From a virus, in the IMG/VR virus record IMGVR_UViG_3300006853_000555, positions 1 through 64,000 of that record: a stretch of 64,000 bases of DNA. One strand, written 5' to 3'. This document shows, piece after piece, positions 30,941 to 41,014 of this stretch. Numbering within the stretch: the first letter of the stretch is position 1; the number at the start of each line of letters is the position of its first letter. The notes beneath the pieces are model-generated. The model searched no databases. It was not told the DNA's origin and saw only the letters and a list, made by a program, of their open reading frames with translations. A program made the translations under genes and the position numbers.

Positions 30941-33397
30941 ATGGCGAAGCCTTGGCTGAATCAAGCAATTCCGGTCGGTCCTGCGCCCGTGGCGGAGGAT
31001 GAGGACGAGGGTCTCGTCCCGAATCCCTTTACGCCGGACGCCGTTCCCCCTGCACCGTCCTCGGCGCCCGCAGCGAAGCCTTGGCTAAATGAGGCTAAGC
31101 CTGTTACGCCCGCTCCTGCGGCGCCTATGCCCTCCGCGCAGCCTCCTGCCGCGGGTCCCAAGCCGAATTTCCTTCAGCGCACCGCTGAAGGGCTGCGCAA
31201 AGCCTATACCGGCGAAGAGCGGCTGGACCCCGCTTATGCCGAGCGGCCGGAATTCGGCGACGCTTATCGGAATGACACGGGCGGTAAGGACCAAGCGGGC
31301 CTGGACAATATCCGAACCACGCTGAGCCTGGCCGCGATCGCGCCGACTGAAACCGGCAAAGTCAATATTCTAAAAGCCCGCATCCCTGGGCTTGAAGAGA
31401 AGAAGGATGCTAAGGGCAACCTCCTACTCAAAGCGCCGGGCATGACGGACTTCGCTTACCTGAACAAGCCGGGGTTCTCGGCCCAGGACGTAGGCGACTT
31501 CGGCTTACAGACCATTGCGACGCTGCCCTTCCTCGGCCCCGCAGGCGCGGGCACGTCCATTGCGGCCCGAACGGCGCTCGGCGCGGGCGGTATGGGTGCA
31601 GCTTCTGTCGCACAGGACGCCCTGGCCGCGGGCGTGGGCTCGCAAGAAGGCATTGATCCGGTTAAGGCGGCCGTCTCCGCGGGCCTCGGCGCTGCACTGC
31701 CGGGTGTCGTGGAGCCCATCCTCCGCGGAGGTGCCTCTGTTCTGGGCGCTGCGGCCCGCTATCCGATTAACCGCGTGCGTTCGGCTCTGGCGCCGGACGC
31801 TCAGGCTAGCCGCGATATTGCTTCCGCTGTGGGCGCCGACCGGGCCTTCCCGCGCGGCCAGCCGCTAACCCCGCAAGAAGCCCGCGCCGCAGGCCGGGCA
31901 GGCCAAGACCTCCGCGTAATCGACGCGGGCGGTGAGGCGACGCGTGCTCTGGCGCGGTCTGCCGCGAACCAGTCCCCCGAAGCGCGCTCTCTGATCGGTA
32001 ATTTGATTGACGAGCGGCTGGAAGGCCAGAGCACCCGCGCCGAGAGCTTTATCCGTGACCTGGTTAACCGTCCCGGTCAAGTCGGCGGGCCGAATGCGCC
32101 CGCGACGCGTGAGGCGTTGGAAATCGCGGCCCGCAATGCACGTCGACCGCTTTATGATGCGGCCTACAGCCAAGGCCGTAACGGGCTGATGAGCCCTATC
32201 CTGACCAAACTCAGTGGCGCCCCCGCCATGGAATCGGCGATGGCCCAGGCCGCCAATACCGTGCGCAACCGCGCCGCGGCGGCGGGCGGCCGGACGACGG
32301 GCACCCGCGGGCCGAATGGCTATACGCTGGAATTCTGGGACGCGGTTAAGCGTAATCTGGACGATCAGATTGGTACGCTGAAGCGGCAAGGCGCCCTTTC
32401 CGCCGCACGGGATATTGATGCACTGCGGCGCCCCTTGGTCGCGGAGCTGGACCGCATGGTCCCGGACTTCGCTCGGGCACGCGGTACGGCGCAGACCTAT
32501 TTCCAGGCCCAGAACGCCCTGGAGGCGGGTGAGAATTTCGTCGCGGGCCGCTTTGAAGGTGGCGCCGCCCGCCGCGCGCTGGCCGCAATGACGCAGCAAG
32601 AACGCGACCTCTTCGCGGAAGGCTTCGCGACGCGCTTTATCAGCCGCGTCCGGGATAATCCGGACCGTCGCTCGCTGCTTAATTCGATCAATAACTCCCC
32701 CAACGCGCGCGAGCGGCTAACCATCGCCCTCGGCCCGAATCGCGCCCGTCAGTTGGAGACCTTCCTGCGCGTGGAAGGCGTAATGGACCTGGTCCGCGGC
32801 GCGATGGGGAATAGCACCACCGCCCGCCAATTGGTCGAGCTCGGCCTGGTCGGCGGCCTGGGCTATTCGCAAGGCGACGAGGAAGGCGGCCTGCTGGCCA
32901 CAGCCTTGCTCCTGGGCAATAAGGCGATTAACCGCCGCGTAGCGACCCGCATCGCCCAACAGCTCCTCTCTAACAACCCGGCTCAGGTGCAGACTGCCTT
33001 ACGGCAGGTTGCTTCCACGCCGATGCTTGATGCACTCCGGAACTTCGACCGTATTCTGGTGCGGACGGGCGTGGCGAGCCAGGGTGCCCAGGGGCTGACG
33101 CCCGCGCGCCCGGCGCCGCAAGCGCCCGCAGCCCGCGTCCCCGCTGCCGCGCCGCAGCCCGCTTTGCCTTCCCCCGCTCGCCAGCCCGCGGCGGCCCCTA
33201 TGCCCTCCGCGCAGCCTCCCGCCGCGGGTCCAGCTGCTCCGGCGCCCGCTACGCCCGGCCGCGGCGCCGGGCTCCAGGGCCTTCAGGAAGCGCAACGTAT
33301 GGCGGAAGACGCGATTGCTCGCGGCGCCCCGCGCGAGGCTGTCATGGCGCGGTTAGACGACTATATCCGCGCCAATAATCTGGGAGCGAGCGCCTAA
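30941..33397 (+). CDS. Internal virion protein, 818 residues, with Pro/Ala repeats
   Basis: Starts with a repeated module: KPWLNQAIPVGPAP at residue 3 and KPWLNEAKPVTPAP at about 46. A 35-base stretch coding MPSAQPPAAG is nearly duplicated at 31124-31158 and 33197-33231. A hydrophobic glycine-rich region at 185-255 (LPFLGPAGAGTSIAARTALG) could insert into membrane. A long alpha-helical middle (about 340-720) is Arg/Ala-rich. Composition fits an ejection protein that helps build the DNA channel. No enzyme motif found. It is followed with no gap by the 2445-residue gene. Confidence 0.6.
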   Translation: MAKPWLNQAIPVGPAPVAEDEDEGLVPNPFTPDAVPPAPSSAPAAKPWLNEAKPVTPAPAAPMPSAQPPAAGPKPNFLQRTAEGLRKAYTGEERLDPAYAERPEFGDAYRNDTGGKDQAGLDNIRTTLSLAAIAPTETGKVNILKARIPGLEEKKDAKGNLLLKAPGMTDFAYLNKPGFSAQDVGDFGLQTIATLPFLGPAGAGTSIAARTALGAGGMGAASVAQDALAAGVGSQEGIDPVKAAVSAGLGAALPGVVEPILRGGASVLGAAARYPINRVRSALAPDAQASRDIASAVGADRAFPRGQPLTPQEARAAGRAGQDLRVIDAGGEATRALARSAANQSPEARSLIGNLIDERLEGQSTRAESFIRDLVNRPGQVGGPNAPATREALEIAARNARRPLYDAAYSQGRNGLMSPILTKLSGAPAMESAMAQAANTVRNRAAAAGGRTTGTRGPNGYTLEFWDAVKRNLDDQIGTLKRQGALSAARDIDALRRPLVAELDRMVPDFARARGTAQTYFQAQNALEAGENFVAGRFEGGAARRALAAMTQQERDLFAEGFATRFISRVRDNPDRRSLLNSINNSPNARERLTIALGPNRARQLETFLRVEGVMDLVRGAMGNSTTARQLVELGLVGGLGYSQGDEEGGLLATALLLGNKAINRRVATRIAQQLLSNNPAQVQTALRQVASTPMLDALRNFDRILVRTGVASQGAQGLTPARPAPQAPAARVPAAAPQPALPSPARQPAAAPMPSAQPPAAGPAAPAPATPGRGAGLQGLQEAQRMAEDAIARGAPREAVMARLDDYIRANNLGASA
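31124..31158 (+). repeat. 35-base repeat, copy 1
   Basis: Begins CCTATGCCCTCCGCGCAG and ends GCCGCGGGTCC. It differs at one position from copy 2 and both are read in the same codon frame of the 818-residue protein. Confidence 0.8.
33197..33231 (+). repeat. 35-base repeat, copy 2
   Basis: Second copy of the 31124-31158 repeat, about 2.07 kb downstream in the same gene, with a single T to C change. Duplication or recombination between low-complexity linkers is likely. Confidence 0.8.
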
Positions 33398-36300
33398 ATG
33401 GGTTATTGGGATGAGCTGCTCTTTAATCCGGCCCTGTTTAATACAGTGACACCCGCAGCGGCAACGCCGGGCGGATGGGCGCCGACGATTGAGCCAATCG
33501 CTCCCTCACCAGCGACGAATCCTTGGCGGACGGAGCTCGAACCCGCTGCCCTCGCTCCGCCTTTAGCACCTGAGCCTAAGCGAGAAGCGTCGAACTCCTG
33601 GCCGACGCTAGACTCAGAGCCCGTTCTAAGCCCACGGGCTCCCTTTTCTCCGGCCCCGCAGGCCGAGTACAGCCCCTTTAAGGCGTTCGCCGCGGACGTG
33701 AAGGAGCCCACGCGCAAATTTGCGCCTCCATCACAGTTTGACGCGGCCAATGCGGCGCTAAAACTTAATCCGCAGGAACAGGACTTCTACAAGCGCCACC
33801 TCACCAACCTTTATGGACCGGGTGGCGTCACAAATCCGGACGGATCGCGCTCCACACTTTTACAAACAACGGTAGAGGCAGACGGCCGCTACTACACCAT
33901 CCCGACTGTCTGGGGTGGTAAAATTTACGATATGAACGACGACGCCCAACGCGCGCGAATTTTCCGCAATGTGGGGGCAGTCGGCTGGGATAAATTCCCC
34001 TCTTACTCCTCGCTGCAAGAAGCTGAAGACCGCTACGGTAAGCTACATTCCTATTTTGATCAGGATGCCCGCGACTGGGCTGCGCGGGAGAAAGCGCCGA
34101 AGCCATATCGGGGCACGCTAGGTGAGAGCTTCGGTATGATGAGCCCGGCCGATCAGCAGGCCTGGCTGGATCAACAATACAAGGATTACGAGAACGGCCA
34201 GAAACGCATTGCCAACCTCGAGGCGCTGATTAAGGCGTCGCCTTCGCCTTACGCTACGCGCGCCTACCAGTCGCAACTCAATACCACGCGCGCCACGCTA
34301 CCGGACCTTAACGCACTCAACGAGATGAAAGCAGGCCGCGCGCCGCTCCCAACCAAAACCGGCCTGCGGGCGGGCACCGAGAACGTGGTGCAAGGCTTTA
34401 GCGGCGCCGTACTGGGCATCCCGGAATTCGCGGGCATTGTAGCGGGCTACCTGGGCGACGAGAAGGTCGACGATAACGCGCTGCTAAAATGGGCTCAGGA
34501 TACGAAGCTGGAAGTGAACAGAATGTTCCCCGGCGACGTAGCCCGCCAGAACGATTTCTCCATGCAGCTCGCCCAGGGGGTGGGTCAGCTCGGGGCCTTC
34601 TACGGCGGCGGCGCCGTGACCGCGCTGCTCAAGGCCGGGCCGAAAGCCGCGGCGGCCGTGGTTGCGGCGATGGGCGGCAGCGCGACCGGCTCGCAAGGCT
34701 TCGAAGAAGCCACGCGGGAAATTAAGGCCGCGCAGGATAAGGCGCGCGCCGCGGGCGATACGGCCCAGGTGGATGAGCTCGACCGCATCCTGAAAACCTT
34801 CGGCTATGCGGGCCTGGGCCTCACCGAGGCTATTCCGATCGCGAAGACGCTAACCCGCTCCGTGCCGGGCGGCGGCTTATTCGGCCGCGCGGCCGCAGCG
34901 GCGGAAGGCGCGTTGGAGGAAGGGCTCCAAGAAGGCGGCTCCCAGCTCGGTCAGAACATTATCACGCAGCAAACCACGGACCCAAGCCGCGCAACGACGG
35001 AAGGCGTCGCGGAGTCCGCGGCGCTCGGCGCCATCTTGGGCGGCGGGGCGGGGGCGGTGCTCGGCGGCGGTAAGGCCGAACCGCGCATCCCGGAAATTAC
35101 GCCCGAGGTAGAAGCGCCGTATAGCGGGCAGCCCTATTCGGGTGCGCCCGGTGAACCGCTCAGCTTTATCGACCTCGTCCCCGGCGAAGGCTACACGGTC
35201 GTTGAGCCGACGCGCGAACTCGGCGCACCGCTTAAGGCCCTGGAGGGGCCGAGGGCGACCGAAGAAGTGCCGGGCGCCGTAGGTGCGCCGGAAGGGCCGA
35301 GCGCAGCTCCTGAGGCTTCTCCGGAGGCCGACGCAGCCCTTCAACCCCGCCGCACCCGCTTCGATTACGGCCGCTACACCGAGCCGCAGCTCACCGAGAT
35401 GCTCGGCTACTTTGAAGAGCGCCTGGCCAATGCTAAAGCGGATCCCACGGCGCCGCAACAAGGTAAGTTGTGGCAGGACTACTACGCCTCGAAGGTCAAA
35501 GGCGCGAAGGAAGCACTCGCCCGGTTCAAGCAAAGCCCCGAGGAGTTGAAGAAGGCAGCCCAATGGCAGCCCTCGAAGCTGACTAAGTTCGGCAACCTCG
35601 TGGTGCGGGAACAGGTTGACCCGCGGCGGCCGAAGGGCGGCTCGGAAGATAGCCGCTATTTCGTCGTGCACGGCAACCCCGGAAACCTGGAGCTCTCCGC
35701 GGTTAAGCAACCCGCCAAGCAACTCGGCCCAGCGATGGGTAGCATCGAGCTGGAAAAAGCGCCGGACGGTCGTTGGAACGTAGCCCTAATCGAGGTTAAC
35801 CCGAAATATCAGAACTCCGGCGCCGCTATGGCGCTAATGCGGGCCGCCCAGAATGCAATAGGTGAGCGGCTGGAGCCTTCGGGCATTTTACTGCCGGACG
35901 GTTATGCCATGTTGAGCCGCTCCCACCCCGCGGTGGCAAAGTGGTGGCAACCTTGGAATGGCATGTATCTAAGCCCGAAGCAGATCCTGCGCACCCGGAA
36001 TAGCTACCAGCGCCAGTTGAATGAGCTAAATGCGGGCGTGGACCTTGCCCGCGCGGGCAAGGCTAATAAGGCCACTTATACAGCGCGGGCCGTTATTGAC
36101 CGCGGGCCGGAATACGTGGCGCAGGAGCAGGAACGCCTAGGCACGCTGGCCGACCTGTACAACCGCGGCCTGCAACGGCTACCTCCGGAAGCACTGGAGG
36201 TGGAAAACCTTCAGCAGATGTTGGCGAAAAGCCCGAAGAAGGAGGCCAAGAAGGAACTCCCAGAGAAGCCATTCAAGGCGAGCGGCAAGCCGACTGAGCC

Positions 36301-39300
36301 TGGCAACCCGCTAACCCGGCCGGTAGAGCTCTCCGCGGAGTTGGACGCCGACCAGATTACGGATACGGCGAAAAAGCTGCTCAATGCGGGCCGCGCGGTG
36401 CTGATGCCGCAAGCCATCGTCGATGCGCACCTTGAGGCGTTCGCCGCCCTGGGCGACGCGCTACCGAACTCCATCCCGGGCAACGTATTGACGCGCGTCG
36501 AGCCCGCGGGCTTCGACGAAGCCGGTAAGCCACTAATCCATGCTTTCTTCCAAACCACCAATGGCGAGGAAGTCGCCATGGAAGGCGTGTGGGAAGACCT
36601 AACTGACGTTCGGGCCTTTTACATGCCGCCCGGCTTCGGGAACCCCAGCGGCCTTTTCCTTCTTCCGGTTGATCCGGCTCAGAGTGGCAGCGATCGACTT
36701 CGGGGCGTATTGCGGCATGAGTTGCTTCATGCCCTCCGCCGAGAGGGGCACTTGCCCCTTAGCGCCTGGAATCGGCTTCTTGGCCATGCGACGGACCTCA
36801 ACATCCTGGGCCTGGGCTATGCGGACTTCGCCCGCAAAACGCGCGACCCCTACGCGGAAAACTATGAGTCCGCGCCGACCATCCGTGAACTCTACGCTGA
36901 GTACAATAAGGACCGCCCGGACTATGACGAGGCAATGGATCAAGAAGCCGTTGCCCACATGCTCGAATTATATAGCCATGGGGGCCTGACTGAGCAACAG
37001 ATTGCTCCAATTAGGGATATTCTGGACGCGATTGACAACGGCGCGTTCTCCGAGCCGATCAGTGCGCCCGGCCGCGGCGCGGCGCCCGACGCCGCCCTGC
37101 TGGGCAAATGGGGCTCTAAGTCTAGCGCTGAGCCAGAGCCCCAGCCGAAGAAGACCGGCACGCCCGGCTCAGTCTTCGCCGCGATGGACGCAATTAAGAA
37201 ATATAGCGGCCCCGACGCGATTAATGCGATTGACCAGGCGAAGGGCCTTTTAAAAGAAGTTCATGCCGCTTTTAAAAAGCAATACCCCCAGGTCGGGTGG
37301 TCAGGCCTAGCAGATACACCAGAATTTAAGCAGGCGTTCTACGAGAAAATCTTCCAATACACAAAGGGCATGCAAGGCGCGACCAATGCGCCGGAAGTCA
37401 ATAAATTGTTGATGGCAATTGCCCAGGGGGTGGACCTGCTGGGCGGGACGCCGTTGCACCAAATTGAGGGTGGGACGCCGATCGAACCGGCGCCGAAGAG
37501 CGCGGCGGAAGAAGCAGCGCAGCAAAAGCTCATCGACGCCGTTACGAAGATGGTCTCGGCGAAAGCACCGGCTGCTGCTCCGGGACAGAATGGCTTCGCT
37601 TCGCTCACCCAAGCGGAAGCCGCCGCCAAAAGTCAAGGCCCGCTGATCGCAAAAGCGTTCGAAGACGCCGTAAATTCAATAAAGACGCCTTACGCCATTG
37701 AGCATATCAAAATGGATGGCGTTGCGACCCAGCTGGGCGTCGCTGCGATTAATGCGACGGAACCGGCCGTGAAGGAGAGCCTCATCAAATTGATGAACGG
37801 GCTCTTCGAAGGCGCGAATACGCTGAAGAAGCAGGCGAACGAGAATACTGCTGTCCAGCAGAAGCAAGTTAACGAAGCAATTGCCAAGAATGCGCTAACC
37901 GGCGAAGAGCTCGCTCCGTCGAGCCCCAAGACCCACAAATCCCTCACCGAGGCACTGAATAAATCTCAGCTGAATTCCTCTCTTAAAAAGATCATCCGGG
38001 ACAGCATTCAATTTGTCTACAACGAAGTCTTCAAAGACCAAGGCCCCTACACAGATGTCGTAAAAACCCAGGCCTTTAAGCAGGCTGTTATCGACAATCT
38101 ACTCCACAATGCAGCGGCTAACGAGAAAGAAGGTTACGCGGCCACCGCCCGCGCAATGCGCGACTTCGCTGGAACGATTGATACAGCGCCGGATACCACG
38201 GCGGCGCCCGCCGTTAGCGTGCCCGCGGGGCTCAGTTTCGATGACCTAATCCCGGCGCCGGACCGCAATTACACCTTCGTCGGGAATGCGGGCGGCGGGT
38301 CCAAGCCGAAGGAGATCTGGCAGGACGAAGAAGGCAATGAGTATATGTTCAAGCCGAACCTGCCGGACCGCCCCTTCTCAGCGCATGGCGAAGCGGCTGG
38401 TGGCCATATCTCGCGGCTCATAAACCCGAACGCACCGCGTATCTGGGTGCAAAGCCTCAACGGCCGCCTGGGCGTCATGCAGGAGATGCTGCCCAATAGC
38501 GGGACGCTGCGCGGCACGAAGATGAGCGAGCTTACGCCGCAAGAAATCACTGCGCTCATGCGTGAACACGTGGTGGACTGGCTGATTTCCAACCATGACG
38601 GCCACTCGAACCAGTTCCTGATTACGGATAAGGGCCTGGTCGGCATCGATAAAGGCCAGGCGTTTAAATATATCGGCAAAGACCGCCTGGATACCGATTA
38701 CCACCCCAACGAGGTGTACGGCGAAGAAGAGCCGATTTACAATAAGCTCTGGCGTGCCCTAACCCAGGGGAAGCTCGATGGGGTGGTTAAAAAGATCACT
38801 GCCCAGGGGGGTGCACAGCTCACGGAAGACGAGGCAGAATTTAAGCGCGTCCAAGAAGAGCTTGAAAGTGTTACTGAGAACCTGAACGCTCAGCGGGAAG
38901 CAAAAAACGAAGTCGAACAGGCGACGAGGAATCGCATTACCGATCTAACTGACCGGGACCACCCCTCGATCAAGGAAGTGAGATCTGCACTCAAAGAAGT
39001 TTTCGATAAATACGAGCAGCGGTTCCTAGGGGACATTAAAGAAGCCCTGACGCTGAAACCGAATGACTGGTGGACGCGGGTTAGCGGGAAAGGTGAGCGT
39101 TCCTTCCTGATCTCGAAAGATCCAGAGCAAACCATGCTCTGGGCGAACAGATCCTTTCCGCCCGACCTGCAGCGGACAACTTTTACACCGCAGAATGGTA
39201 TTAGCGCCGAGGAGGCACAAGAGAAATTTGGCTTCTATCCTTCTACCGATAGCTACCTTGCTCAAACTGGCGGCCCGGCAGGGGAGGCGAACGCCGCGTT

Positions 39301-40735
39301 CTTACGCACTCAGGGCTACGACCATGTCACCTTCCCGGATGGAAAAATCGTTGCACTAATCGCGCCGCAGACTCTAGAGAACTGGCGAGACTACGGCTAC
39401 AACAAGGAGAAGAACGAGCTCGCTGCTTCGACTTATGAAGCGGTGAATGGCTTTATGGCGGACGTGTTACGCCGCGCCGGAGAGCAGCTCGGCAACGAAG
39501 AAGGTCGCGCGATTACGGCTGAGCAAGCCGACCTGTTAGAAAACGCTGACCCCAATAAGGTGAAGGCCGAGGATTTACAAATCCCGGCACTGAAAGCAGA
39601 GTACGAAACGCCCGTTTACAATGCGATGCGTAGCGCGGAAAGCGCGGTCCGTTATGCGCTCACCGCACGCTATGACGACGCACTGAATGCGGGCCGCCTA
39701 CCAGAAATTCGGCCAGACAATAGCCTTTGGGACTTTATTCTTGACCATGTGCGGTCAAAGCCCCGCTCCGAATTTCCAGCGTTTTTCCAACAGGTCCGTA
39801 ATCTTTATCCGGAAGCGGGCATGCTTTCCGCAAAGGAGATAAGCGAACTTGAGCGGAAGAAGAGCCAGCTCAACGTCCGGTTCTACGGCCTGAAACAGGC
39901 AGTCGAAGAAGGTCGCGCCGAAGTCGACAATAAGCTCTTCGAACCGGCCTATGAGGCGATCAACACGTTGCAGAACGGGCTCACGGACGAAGCCTACCTG
40001 GGCATGATCCGGCCTTATGCCGAAGCGCGCTTTAAGGGCCGCCCGAAAAACCGCGACGCTTTTCTAGATTACGCCTTGCAGCGTAAACACAACCTCGCCA
40101 ACAAGTTCCATCGCTTTTTCCAAAAGCTAAGTTCGTCCCAAGAACGACGTAAAAAGGCGCTGCAATCTGTTTACGACTTCGATGAAAACTACAGAAATGA
40201 CGCCGCTGAGCGGCACGGCCTTAGTGCGGAAGAGTTTGCCGCGATCTACGCCTATACGGGCGACCACTCCGACGACATTAACCGTGAGTTGCGCCAGGAC
40301 AAGAAGGCCGGTCGTTCCGACCCGCTCGCTCTGGGCACGGAACGCCTGCGTTGGTTGAGCTACGCGGAGCTGCTGGAAAGTGCCCTAGAGAAGTTACCGC
40401 CCTTCACCGGCGAGGTTTATCGCGGCCAAGATCTCGACGCGGAGGAGCTCGCGAAGTGGAAGCCTGGCCGGATAATCGTCACGCCCGCGTTCTGGTCGAC
40501 CAGTTACGACAAGACGAACAGCTTCAGCGGTAAGGTAAAGTTGCATATCCAGTCCCTAACCGGACGGAATATCGAGGAACTCTCCTCGCATCAGTCTGAA
40601 AAAGAAGTGCTCTTCCCGACGGAACGCCACTTCTTAATCACGCATATCGACGATAGCGGCGCAGACACATATGGTGACCCGCGCACCGATATTTGGTTGC
40701 AGGAGCTTGAGGAGATTAATTTTGAAAAACTTTAG
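33398..40735 (+). CDS. Giant polyvalent protein: metallopeptidase, kinase-like and ADP-ribosyltransferase domains
   Basis: 2445 residues. In order: Pro-rich N-terminus; module LYGPGGVTNPDGSRSTLLQ at about 140; membrane-active hydrophobic stretches at about 330-350, 390-430 and 538-561 (LGAILGGGAGAVLGGG); GNAT-like segment at about 750-850 (LIEVNPKYQNSGAAMALMR); zincin site HELLH at 1107-1111 with downstream DQEAVAHMLE; helical repeats 1265-1600; HipA/PI-kinase-like domain at about 1626-1800 with YMFKPN, NHDGHSN (His1733, Asp1734, Asn1738) and GIDKG (Asp1751); coiled coil; an ART-like remnant at 1890-2000 ending GYDHVTFPDGKIVALI; and a C-terminal R-S-E ADP-ribosyltransferase (Arg2342, S-T-S 2367-2369, Glu2401-x-Glu2403). 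It is probably ejected into the host with DNA. Confidence 0.8.
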   Translation: MGYWDELLFNPALFNTVTPAAATPGGWAPTIEPIAPSPATNPWRTELEPAALAPPLAPEPKREASNSWPTLDSEPVLSPRAPFSPAPQAEYSPFKAFAADVKEPTRKFAPPSQFDAANAALKLNPQEQDFYKRHLTNLYGPGGVTNPDGSRSTLLQTTVEADGRYYTIPTVWGGKIYDMNDDAQRARIFRNVGAVGWDKFPSYSSLQEAEDRYGKLHSYFDQDARDWAAREKAPKPYRGTLGESFGMMSPADQQAWLDQQYKDYENGQKRIANLEALIKASPSPYATRAYQSQLNTTRATLPDLNALNEMKAGRAPLPTKTGLRAGTENVVQGFSGAVLGIPEFAGIVAGYLGDEKVDDNALLKWAQDTKLEVNRMFPGDVARQNDFSMQLAQGVGQLGAFYGGGAVTALLKAGPKAAAAVVAAMGGSATGSQGFEEATREIKAAQDKARAAGDTAQVDELDRILKTFGYAGLGLTEAIPIAKTLTRSVPGGGLFGRAAAAAEGALEEGLQEGGSQLGQNIITQQTTDPSRATTEGVAESAALGAILGGGAGAVLGGGKAEPRIPEITPEVEAPYSGQPYSGAPGEPLSFIDLVPGEGYTVVEPTRELGAPLKALEGPRATEEVPGAVGAPEGPSAAPEASPEADAALQPRRTRFDYGRYTEPQLTEMLGYFEERLANAKADPTAPQQGKLWQDYYASKVKGAKEALARFKQSPEELKKAAQWQPSKLTKFGNLVVREQVDPRRPKGGSEDSRYFVVHGNPGNLELSAVKQPAKQLGPAMGSIELEKAPDGRWNVALIEVNPKYQNSGAAMALMRAAQNAIGERLEPSGILLPDGYAMLSRSHPAVAKWWQPWNGMYLSPKQILRTRNSYQRQLNELNAGVDLARAGKANKATYTARAVIDRGPEYVAQEQERLGTLADLYNRGLQRLPPEALEVENLQQMLAKSPKKEAKKELPEKPFKASGKPTEPGNPLTRPVELSAELDADQITDTAKKLLNAGRAVLMPQAIVDAHLEAFAALGDALPNSIPGNVLTRVEPAGFDEAGKPLIHAFFQTTNGEEVAMEGVWEDLTDVRAFYMPPGFGNPSGLFLLPVDPAQSGSDRLRGVLRHELLHALRREGHLPLSAWNRLLGHATDLNILGLGYADFARKTRDPYAENYESAPTIRELYAEYNKDRPDYDEAMDQEAVAHMLELYSHGGLTEQQIAPIRDILDAIDNGAFSEPISAPGRGAAPDAALLGKWGSKSSAEPEPQPKKTGTPGSVFAAMDAIKKYSGPDAINAIDQAKGLLKEVHAAFKKQYPQVGWSGLADTPEFKQAFYEKIFQYTKGMQGATNAPEVNKLLMAIAQGVDLLGGTPLHQIEGGTPIEPAPKSAAEEAAQQKLIDAVTKMVSAKAPAAAPGQNGFASLTQAEAAAKSQGPLIAKAFEDAVNSIKTPYAIEHIKMDGVATQLGVAAINATEPAVKESLIKLMNGLFEGANTLKKQANENTAVQQKQVNEAIAKNALTGEELAPSSPKTHKSLTEALNKSQLNSSLKKIIRDSIQFVYNEVFKDQGPYTDVVKTQAFKQAVIDNLLHNAAANEKEGYAATARAMRDFAGTIDTAPDTTAAPAVSVPAGLSFDDLIPAPDRNYTFVGNAGGGSKPKEIWQDEEGNEYMFKPNLPDRPFSAHGEAAGGHISRLINPNAPRIWVQSLNGRLGVMQEMLPNSGTLRGTKMSELTPQEITALMREHVVDWLISNHDGHSNQFLITDKGLVGIDKGQAFKYIGKDRLDTDYHPNEVYGEEEPIYNKLWRALTQGKLDGVVKKITAQGGAQLTEDEAEFKRVQEELESVTENLNAQREAKNEVEQATRNRITDLTDRDHPSIKEVRSALKEVFDKYEQRFLGDIKEALTLKPNDWWTRVSGKGERSFLISKDPEQTMLWANRSFPPDLQRTTFTPQNGISAEEAQEKFGFYPSTDSYLAQTGGPAGEANAAFLRTQGYDHVTFPDGKIVALIAPQTLENWRDYGYNKEKNELAASTYEAVNGFMADVLRRAGEQLGNEEGRAITAEQADLLENADPNKVKAEDLQIPALKAEYETPVYNAMRSAESAVRYALTARYDDALNAGRLPEIRPDNSLWDFILDHVRSKPRSEFPAFFQQVRNLYPEAGMLSAKEISELERKKSQLNVRFYGLKQAVEEGRAEVDNKLFEPAYEAINTLQNGLTDEAYLGMIRPYAEARFKGRPKNRDAFLDYALQRKHNLANKFHRFFQKLSSSQERRKKALQSVYDFDENYRNDAAERHGLSAEEFAAIYAYTGDHSDDINRELRQDKKAGRSDPLALGTERLRWLSYAELLESALEKLPPFTGEVYRGQDLDAEELAKWKPGRIIVTPAFWSTSYDKTNSFSGKVKLHIQSLTGRNIEELSSHQSEKEVLFPTERHFLITHIDDSGADTYGDPRTDIWLQELEEINFEKL

Positions 40736-40916
40736 GGAGGTCTTCTGGCTTGCCAGTAAAGCGCTCGGGCAATTCAATGCCCGGTTCCGCTCCGTCAGGG
40801 CGTTTACTCTGGTTCATGCCCTGGGCGGTGCGCACTTCCTGAGTGCGAATTTCAGCTTCGGTGAAGCCCGAGGCACGAAGAATTTGTTTTACCTGTTCAG
40901 TGAAAGTAAACGCCAT
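40716..40916 (-). CDS. Small antisense gene, 66 residues
   Basis: On the minus strand between two + virion genes. The protein starts MAFTFTEQVKQILRASGFTE and is compact and polar; the + frames across it are not protein-like. GGAG lies eight bases before the ATG and a perfect TATAAT lies about 36 bases upstream. Its 3' end overlaps the giant gene's end by 20 bases, tail to tail. No family recognised. Confidence 0.55.
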   Translation of the reverse strand: MAFTFTEQVKQILRASGFTEAEIRTQEVRTAQGMNQSKRPDGAEPGIELPERFTGKPEDLPKVFQN

Positions 40917-40951
40917 ACGCTCTACTCCATTTTACCCGTGATTTTCAACAC

Positions 40952-40980
40952 ATTATACACAATACTGCACTTTAGCACTA
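40952..40980 (-). promoter_or_regulatory. Promoter for the antisense small gene
   Basis: On the minus strand TATAAT (40952-40957 reversed) is perfect. The -35 region (about 40975-40980) is poor, TAGTGC or similar. The surroundings are AT-rich compared with the rest of the window. Confidence 0.5.
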
Positions 40981-41014
40981 GGGCGCTACAACCTCGGCAG
41001 GGGTTCCTCTAAAA

